Origin: Gonapodya prolifera JEL478
Lineage: Eukaryota; Monoblepharomycota; Monoblepharidomycetes; Monoblepharidales; Gonapodyaceae
Direction: 5' to 3'
Length of the DNA: 64,000 nt
Assembly (NCBI GenBank): GCA_001574975.1
Contig: KQ965777.1
Span: 248,001-312,000, forward strand
Positions 55,048-64,000 of the stretch are shown here, one piece after another. A program made the position numbers and the translations under genes. Position 1 is the stretch's first letter. The number at the start of each line of letters is the position of its first letter. The notes below the pieces were generated by a model. The model saw only the letters and a list, made by a program, of their open reading frames with translations, had not been told where the DNA came from and searched no databases.

Positions 55048-55259
55048 GGGACCTTGCGCAAAATATCATTCGGCACTTTTCACTGATGTCAAACAATTTG
55101 CCAAGACGCAGGGTGAGAAATTTGGGGATGAGGATAAATTCGAATATGTTTTAATTAATAGTTTAGAGTATACTTGATGAAGCTGCTGCTTAAATGGAGG
55201 AGAATAACAATCTTTTACATAAGTGAAAATTGCTGAAGGAAATTCTGCGCAAGGTCCCT
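55048..55259. mobile_element. MITE (non-autonomous DNA transposon), TA target site
   Basis: A 212-bp AT-rich element with terminal inverted repeats. The outer 13 bp, GGGACCTTGCGCA and its complement, match perfectly. Over 37 bp, the left end and the reverse complement of the right end differ at only five positions. Each end is followed outside by TA, consistent with a TA target-site duplication as made by Tc1/mariner-like transposases. The interior has no coding capacity. It lies between the start of the D-lactate dehydrogenase gene and the 3' end of the DEG9-like gene (both minus strand), that is in the D-LDH upstream region. About 13 percent divergence of the ends suggests an insertion that is not recent. 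Confidence 0.88.
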
Positions 55260-55351
55260 AGTTACACTTCTCAGCACGTTTCGCTCTTTAGATAACATTT
55301 TATCCTCAAGTTTTTCCTCTTTGACAGGTGGTCGTGGTTCAGTCAACACCC

Positions 55352-58003
55352 CTATTTTTTCTCCTTCGGTTTTTCCTCTTGGACAGGTGGCAGCGGCTCA
55401 GTCTCCACGCCATCCAAGTCGCTGCTTCGTACTCGAGGTACTTCATGCTGCGTGAGAACTTCTTTCGTGTCGTTCTCCACGGTTCGAGCATCCAGAACAA
55501 TAACAATACTGTTCGCGAAGTCCAATCTCACGTATCGCTTATCGTCATCTTCCGCAGCGATCCGGCCATCCTTGATGGCCATTTCAATAAGCTGGACAGC
55601 ATGCTTTAGGTTGCGAACCTCCACCCCGTTCACTTTTGCGAGCTGTATGTTCTGCACAAAGTCGTAACCGACGTTTGAGTCATGCGCGAGAACCTAAATT
55701 TCGACGCAGAGTCGTTAGGTGCTTGGTCATCAAGCGGCAGACGAAACGATGGCAGACTTACCTGGGACAGAAGAACGATTTCTTGACCGCCATACTTCTT
55801 TTCGCCGGAAGTCCATTGGTTCAGCAGTTCCACGGGGGCGCTATCCGAAGAGCCGCCGAATTCCTCTGTGACATAAGCCTCAGTGAAAGGCACGAGGACC
55901 AACCCGCCAACGATGTACCTGGGTGTGAATTGTGTTATGTGAGGTGACATCAACGAGTCGCGACACATCCCGAATCACAACACACCAAGTCGGCAGTTTC
56001 AAATCTTTGTGGCCATCCTTAACGCGCTTACCCTCAACCGGAACGAGCATCGCAGGCTCCGTGAGCGTGATTTCCAAATCCAACTCTTTGATTTCCCCAC
56101 CCTCTTTCCGCAAAACCTTCAGTTTCAAATTATCCCCGACAAACTTTTGCGTCACCACAAAGTTCGCGTCGATTCTCTAAGAGAAACGCCACTGTGTTAG
56201 CCTCGTTTGTCCACGTCTGGTAGGGCAGATCTCACCTCCCGTGTCCTCACTCCCCTCATAGGCACATCATCGTCACCCTCCTCCTGTCCGCTCTGCTCCC
56301 CGACCTCCACCACCTCCATCGCATCCTGTCCATCGTCCGCCTCATCAGGGAGATCTTCCCACGACGACTGCATCTTTGCCGGGATGGAGCCCAGTTCACG
56401 CAAGACGTCTCCCGACTCTTGGACAGCAGCAGAGTCGGCTGGGTTTGAAGCGGAGATGGTGGCACCTGACCAGTCCGAGGGAAACTCGACAGTTTGGCTG
56501 TGGCGGGGTACCTTTGCGGTGAGACAATATCTCATTAGGTAAACATACGTGACACTCACTCGTCGGCCACCGAGAATCCGTCAATCGCAAGAAGAACGTC
56601 TCCAACTTTGACGTGTCCCTGGCAAGGAGAAAGGGGCGCCACTTTACACACCAACACGCCGGTGCGGTCCCCCATCTTGAGGAACTGCTTCAACGTGGGG
56701 TTCTCGAGGGGTTGGATCGATATACCGATGTCACAGAAGCCGGTGTAGTGTCCATTCTTCTCAATGTCTCGGAGGAAGTGGTGCACGACTGGCACTGGGA
56801 TTATGTATCCTGCCTCGTCCCAAGATAGATGCCGTGAGTTCTCGAAACAGAAGTCTGAGACTGTAGTAAAGAGTACTCACCGACTCCTTCAACTTCGGCG
56901 TCACGCAGACCTTGAAAGGCGATACCCACAAATTGCTTTTGAGAGTCAAAAACAGGGCCTCCAGAATTTCCCGGGTTAATGGGTGCGTCGACCTGGACAG
57001 CCAACAACTCGTAAACTCCCATCGCATACTGCTGCATGTCGATTCTGGAAACGACTCCGGCTGCGATGGACAGGTTCTCGCCACCTTACAAGAATGGCCA
57101 CTGTCAATATTCACCCAGAGCAGACTGGTCGAAACGAACACAAACCAACTGGGTATCCAACAACAGAAACCCTCTCCTCAAGCTTGGGGAGCTTTTTGAC
57201 GCGGCCGTAGAGATCGACAAATGGTGCTTTCTGGAAACGAAGCGTCGAGGTAAGGTTGTGACAGAATCCAAGAGAAACTCGTTCGACTGACATACTTTCC
57301 AAAACTTGGGATCCTCCACAGTCAGCAAGGCCATGTCGCAATCCCTGGACAACGACTTCGTGACTCTCACCACGGTTGAAATCATAGATTATATCTCACC
57401 TTCCGATTGCGAGTACCTTGGCAATGTACTTTTGTGAGTCACCCCGTTTGCGGACACGAACTTGGGTGTAGTGTTCGACAGAGTGGGCTGAACCCGCGGA
57501 TGAAATCTTATGAAAAGCGTCACACGCGATAATTCTTTTGTCGTACCATTGGTCAGAATCTGTTTGTTGTGGATGAGGAAACCGGTGGATGTGGATGCCA
57601 CGCTCCTTTTCATTTCTGTGGAATTGGAATGAATTCGAGTTCATACAGTGGTTTCCTGAAAGAGACAAAACTCACGCCACGGTAGAGAGTAGTTTGGAAA
57701 CGTGTGCGTACAGAAAACTTTCACGACCGTGGGGAACAGTGAACTGAGGTCGTTTTCTTCCTCTGATGACAACGATTCACCCGGTAAGCCACTACCAAAC
57801 ACGATCGCAGGCAGTGCAGACTCACCTTCATCTCTCATCATCATCATCTGCGCCAGTGCACTCAAATCAGTCTTCGTGGGTTGTTTTGGAGTGATTGACA
57901 TTCGCTGAGATGAGGACCGTTTCATCTGTGGTTTGACTCGTTTTCTGGATGCTGTTGGTGCTGCTGAGAAGTCTTCCGCGTCAGATGTGGATGGGGGTGC
58001 CAT
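55352..58003 (-). CDS. DEG9-like HtrA serine protease with PDZ domains
   Basis: Trypsin-fold HtrA/Deg protease of the plant DEG9 architecture (protease, PDZ, then a second PDZ-like domain). The start at 58003 leads a Ser/Lys-rich nuclear-type N terminus. SLFPTVVKVFCTHTFPNYSL opens the protease. The catalytic His is rebuilt by splicing (QILTN joins AHSVEHYTQVRVRKRG), Asp lies in RDCDMALLTVED and Ser in DAPINPGNSGGPVFDSQK. PDZ1 follows IIPVPVVHHFLRDIEKNG and GICDIGISI-like sequence and contains GHVKVGDVLLAIDGFSV. Then ADDQTVEFPSDW leads into an acidic insertion of about 85 residues (56509-56240), before RIDANFVVTQKFVGDNLKLK resumes the conserved part. The end, with NIQLAKVNGVEVRNLKHAVQ and SIVIVLDARTVEN, matches DEG9-type C termini. 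About twelve exons. Confidence 0.88.
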
Positions 58004-58584
58004 TCAGAATCAATATGAGTGCTGCGGACAACCAATGTAAAGAAGTCCGCTGCCTTCTTTTTTTTTTTTTGCGTTTTGTCCACCAGGTTCATTGGCGGCA
58101 CTGACTCGTGCTGTGTGTCGATTTTTGTTTGAGAGTGTTTCGAATAGTGCAGGCAGCGGCAGCGGCAGCGAGCGTTGAGACGACGCAGGTAATGCGCTGA
58201 TAATTCACAAATAAAACATTCAGCTTCGTGTCCTCGGAATCGAGAGAACTGTAACTGTAACTGCTTCCTTCGACAGCTGTGGGGAGATATGGGCGGGTAA
58301 AGGGGTTCAGCAAGGTAAAGCCGAACACACAAACGTGCGCATTGTGGACCGCGTTCCCTCTTGCTCTTTGCACGCGGACGAAAAGAGTGCATTTTTTTCC
58401 TCGTGAGACTCACGGCAGGCTCGCAATAATCCCACAGTGGAACATCAAAGACTGGGATGTCGGAGGTCTGCTGCCACCAACTTTACTGCCACCTTCGCAA
58501 CTTCACAACCTGCTCACAAACCTCCGCCTCCGACGCTCTTTTCGAACTGGATTCAATTCGATACCCCTCGCATTCTGGGGCTCC

Positions 58585-61500
58585 ATGCGCTTCCCCCAAC
58601 GATCACCACCCTCCAATGTTGCTGCAAGGCAACATCGATCATTCTTCTTGGCAGGCTTAGTCACTCTCACAACACTTCTCATCCTCCTTCCAACGATCAC
58701 CCGTGCTTCACCACCTGCAACAAGTGATGTTGTTATTGGCACATACTTCAATCTTCCGGACAATCTGGAAATGTATCAAGGGTTTGACTTTTGGGTCAAT
58801 TATACAAACACACGGGGTGGTATCCGTGTGAACAATTCTCAATACCCGGTGCGGTTTGTAAATATCGGTACGTTTGGTTCCGGATGATCAAAGACTGTTC
58901 ACTTTGACATGCACCCGCGAAACAGACCCCGGCACAGACATCGGCAAAGCCAATGTTGCTGTTCGCTCGCTGGTCAACGACTACAGAGTTGACTACGTTG
59001 TGGGAGGATGGACGGCGTTCACGGAGAACCTGACAGTTTACCTGAATCAAGTCGATAAAGTGAGCGGCTCTGCCATATTTTAGCTTTGGAGCTTGTGCGA
59101 CTGGTCCAATTGCAGCTCAATGTGCAATGTTGCACCGGTCCGTTGAGTATCTATCAGAGGGGCTTCAAGTCATTGTGGGGCGTTCACGTTCCTTCAAACT
59201 GTGCGTCGTCCAAACACAACAGAGGGTGTGGTGATCACCTACTTATTCTCACCCTTTCAAAGATTACCCACTGTCCTTCCTCAAATATCATTCCCTTCGG
59301 AACGTCACCCGCGTAGCAGCGCTGGGCTCCACCGGCTCCACATTCACAGTCACCACATATCAATCCGCGCTCGCTTATGCCGCCCAATTCGGGCAGACCA
59401 TCGTTTACAACGCCACCTACGGCGCTCTGTCAGTGACAGACGCTGTAAGTCGCAATCAAACACTCTCTACGCTGGAGCGGCACTTGCTGGCCATTCAAAC
59501 AATGTCAGCGCAGGTTTTGGTCCTCGTATCGCTCTCACAGGATGATGGGAACGAAGTTATAAAAGCAATCAGACGCCTGCGGATCGATTTTGACGGCATA
59601 TTCGCCACAATCGGTGAGCGATATGTTTGTCCGACGCGAACATTCAACACCGTCTCATTGCTGCGACCAGCACCAACGCTCAACACTTTCCCAAGCGATC
59701 CCCCTCTCGGTGTCGGATTAAGTGGAGCAGAGTACGTCACAGCTCCGGCGCAGTGGCACGCTTCGTTAAGTTACGTCGACGCCCACTTTGGGTCGTCGGC
59801 GCAATATGTGAAGCTGTACACCTCTTACACGGGCAAGGTCCCAGGATACATCGCGGCGTCCGCAACGGCGGCTGGAGTTTTTCTGCAGAGCGCGATTGAG
59901 AGCGCAAATAGTTTTGCACAGACGGATGTGAACGCCGCGTTTAGTCAGCTGCGCGAGGAGACTTTTTTTGGGCCTGTCGCAATGTCAAAGGATCAACGGA
60001 ATGTCGGACATTCGGCAAGTTTTTCTCCTCTATCCTGATGTTCACTCAAAGTGGACGAACGTTTTTGTCATTGCAGGGAGTCCTTGTACAGTGGCAAAAC
60101 GGTCAAATGACATCAGTCCTTCCCGAAGCCTCCTCGTCTTCAGTGTACCGAACACCCCCAACATGGGACGCGCGCGAGTCTTGTCCAACCTTTGGTACTC
60201 TCATCGCTGATGATGGGATGCGATGTCTCCCCAGCAACAAGATCACCTGGTCGTCCTGGGACGGTATCATGCTCATTGCTTCCGCAGCGCTCCTGGGTGC
60301 GCTGTGTCTGATCGCAGTTGGGCTGCTCGTTTTCCTCCAACTGAAGCGGGCGCCGCTGCTCCGGAGCATTGGACCGGTATACACGTTCTCCTTAATAGTT
60401 GGGAGCGCTTGCCAGATTGGGAGCGCCGTGTCTCACATCGATGCCCCGACGCCAACGATATGTTCTGTCCAGTTTTCGCTGGACATTATGGGACTCGCGC
60501 TCATTGCGGGAGCTATTTTTGGTCGTGTGCGTGAAGAAGCAACCACAGAAGTGATTGTGCGATGAGACAAACCTCAACCACCATCTCCTCCCAGATGTTT
60601 CAAGTTTACCGTATATTTGATAACCCAAGATTATGGAGAGTCAGTGCAGCAACGGAAAACTATGTGCTCAGGATAATCGCTCAAGTGCTCACCGTCGAGG
60701 GTGTAAGTCCCGTGACCCCGTCGTCCCGGATAACGTTACTTAAAAAATTTGCAATGCAGATTCTTCTGGCTCTCGTCCTGGTTTTCTCTCCTCCACGCCC
60801 CACGAAAAGCGTGAACATATTTGCCCTGCAATGTTCCATTGTCGACTCCACCCTCAAATCTAATATCGTGGTGGGGTTAGTCTACTCCATCAACTGTGCA
60901 TTTATAGTTTTGACGTCGTGGGTTACGTTCAAGGTGAGTCTGTGAATTGGAACGGATGGAAATTAGTGGCGAGAGAGCGTTGCGTTATTACGCTGGATGA
61001 AGCTGTTTATGCAAAACTTGAAATGGTGGCCAACGTTACTACATGAAACTCCAGTTAATGAAGATTTGCTTTACCAGGTCCGCGATGTCGGTCTCGTCGG
61101 GGACCAGGCGCGAGTAAATCTCCGGATCGGGATCAACTTGATTTTTGTCGAGTTTCTCACGCTAGCAAAGAATTTCATACCATCAATTCAATCAGTGAGC
61201 TTTCAAGATTGCTGATCAAGAACGGTACAGGTGCTTATCATTTCCTCTCTGCAGCTATACACGCAGTCCGTTATTTGCATTCAGTTGGCGCTTCTCATCT
61301 TATTCTTTCTTCTGAAACCCCTTCTTTTCGCGTCCCTCGGTGCTCTCAAAATAAATGTCTTTGATTTTGGGACCTCTTCTTCTGCTACAAAGTCTGAGAA
61401 CCAGGATTTGCAGAATGAAACTGGTTCCAACCGTGGACCTGCAAGTCCGGGTGAAAATACCTTGTCACCACATAGCAGGTCGAAAACCGAGCATGGAAAC

Positions 61501-61993
61501 CACATCCAAATGATTGCGGTGCCTCTGAGCCTCCAAAAGAGGACTTATATAGGCACCTTGTCTCGCTGGAAACGAGGGACAATTTATATCTCTGAGGCTC
61601 CTAATTCACCTGAAAGCAAGTCAGAGAAGTCGAGGACTGTTCTCCTTCACGCAGTAAGTTGCTTGTTGAAAATGCAGAACCGCACTTCAACTCTCATCAC
61701 ACCAGGGCTCTGATACTACCGCAACAACACTTGACAAATGCTTTCTTTACTCAGAACCATCTGAAAATGAAGATGCAATCAGGACAATGAAACTCACCCT
61801 GCCAGATGCGAGGGGAAAGGCAATGATGACGGTTCACGTTCAAGTGCACACCCCACGACATCAAAACATTCTCCTGCAGACTTTTCGGGACTGCCAGCGG
61901 GCGTCCCTGATACGAGATAGCTCTCTCTTCCGTTCCAGCGCCAAGCAAACTGCGCTTCGGCCAGTTGCAATTACTGGAAGTGGAACGACGTGA
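58585..61993 (+). CDS. Class C G-protein-coupled receptor, GABA-B-like
   Basis: Cell-surface receptor with an extracellular bilobed ligand-binding domain and seven transmembrane helices. The start at 58585 gives a signal anchor (FFLAGLVTLTTLLILLPTIT). The Venus-flytrap domain begins DVVIGTYFNLPDNLEMYQGF and continues with ANVAVRSLVNDYRVDYVVGG, RVAALGSTGSTFTVTTYQSA-like sequence, and AQVLVLVSLSQDDGNEVIKA. No cysteine-rich domain separates it from the membrane part, as in GABA-B receptors. Helices include IMLIASAALLGALCLIAVGL, IGPVYTFSLIVGSACQIGSA, CSVQFSLDIMGLALIAGAIF, RIIAQVLTVEG with ILLALVLVFSPPRP, and SNIVVGLVYSINCAFIVLTS. A cytosolic tail of over 200 residues with further hydrophobic-looking stretches (61130-61330) runs to the TGA at 61993. 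About fourteen short exons; several borders are approximate. Ligand unknown. Confidence 0.82.
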
Positions 61994-62241
61994 TTCTAAT
62001 CACCGGCCGTCGATTCCGCCGCCATGTGTACTTTTTTTTCCCCTTAAAAGCATGTTTTCGAGCTTCAAGTTAGAATAAAAAATACATGGACGCACATTTG
62101 TTTTTTTTTTTTTTTCTCGGCGAATTTTCGGGTCAGGTTCTGGAAAAATCACCCGAACTTACCCCCCCCTTCTTCACTTCTTCAACGCCGGGGATTTCTA
62201 CTTTCATCACTCCCACCCTCCACGATTCTCTCAGACCCAAG

Positions 62242-63995
<1,754 letters not shown>

Positions 63996-64000
63996 ATGAT

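Noticed and set aside
56545-56575. A 29-nt intron in the DEG9-like gene that would keep the frame
   Set aside because: It is too short for splicing. A longer intron to the CCACAG acceptor before CCAAACTG also keeps the frame and restores the DxTVxF motif.

Overview
The window is nuclear DNA of an intron-rich, gene-dense fungus. Most introns are 50-110 nt with GTGAGT/GTAAGT donors, intergenic gaps are a few hundred bases, and genes lie on both strands without operons. A GABA-B-like class C receptor, a TauE/SafE transporter, a plant-type DEG9-like HtrA protease and a GH26-type hydrolase, beside ordinary fungal genes (ADP/ATP carrier, Rad4/XPC, GDA1, TMA16, CipC-like), point to an early-diverging zoosporic fungus (chytrid-like). 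That placement is inference; no rRNA or other marker gene is present.

Layout. 1-2850: poorly resolved, with one weak multi-exon gene. 2855-9042: Golgi GDA1-type nucleoside diphosphatase (+), then a secreted metallocarboxypeptidase and a tiny cysteine-rich secreted protein (both -). 9880-18334: TauE/SafE membrane protein, SDR oxidoreductase, LSM1 and a DUF1275 membrane protein (all +). 18372-26392: mitochondrial ribosomal protein mL41 (-), ADP/ATP carrier (+), XPC/Rad4 (+), F-box protein (-). 27102-40502: family III CoA-transferase, AdoMet decarboxylase, RhoGEF, TMA16 and an AAA ATPase (all +), then a NUDT19-like hydrolase (-). 41073-49894: secreted agmatinase-like ureohydrolase, CipC-like stress protein and ZCCHC17/pNO40-like protein (+), then a GPI-anchored GH26-like enzyme and an AN1 zinc-finger protein (-). 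50667-63995: F-box/LRR protein (+), D-lactate dehydrogenase and DEG9-like protease (-), class C GPCR and AKR7-type aldo-keto reductase (+).

The genes are mostly unrelated housekeeping functions. Loose themes are mitochondria (mL41, AAC, CoA-transferase, D-LDH), secretion (carboxypeptidase, Cys-rich protein, agmatinase, GH26), polyamines (AdoMetDC plus agmatinase within 14 kb) and ubiquitin adaptors (two F-box proteins).

The least ordinary content is non-coding. Two unusually long introns, in the carboxypeptidase and the CoA-transferase, carry diverged copies of the same GC-rich family of short hairpins. Both copies have the same orientation relative to host transcription, and one stem shows a paired base change. 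I do not recognise the family. Separately, a clean 212-bp MITE with about 37-bp terminal inverted repeats and a TA target site lies between D-LDH and the DEG9-like gene. Coding oddities are a disordered insertion of about 125 residues inside the LSM1 Sm fold and an acidic insertion in the DEG9-like protease.
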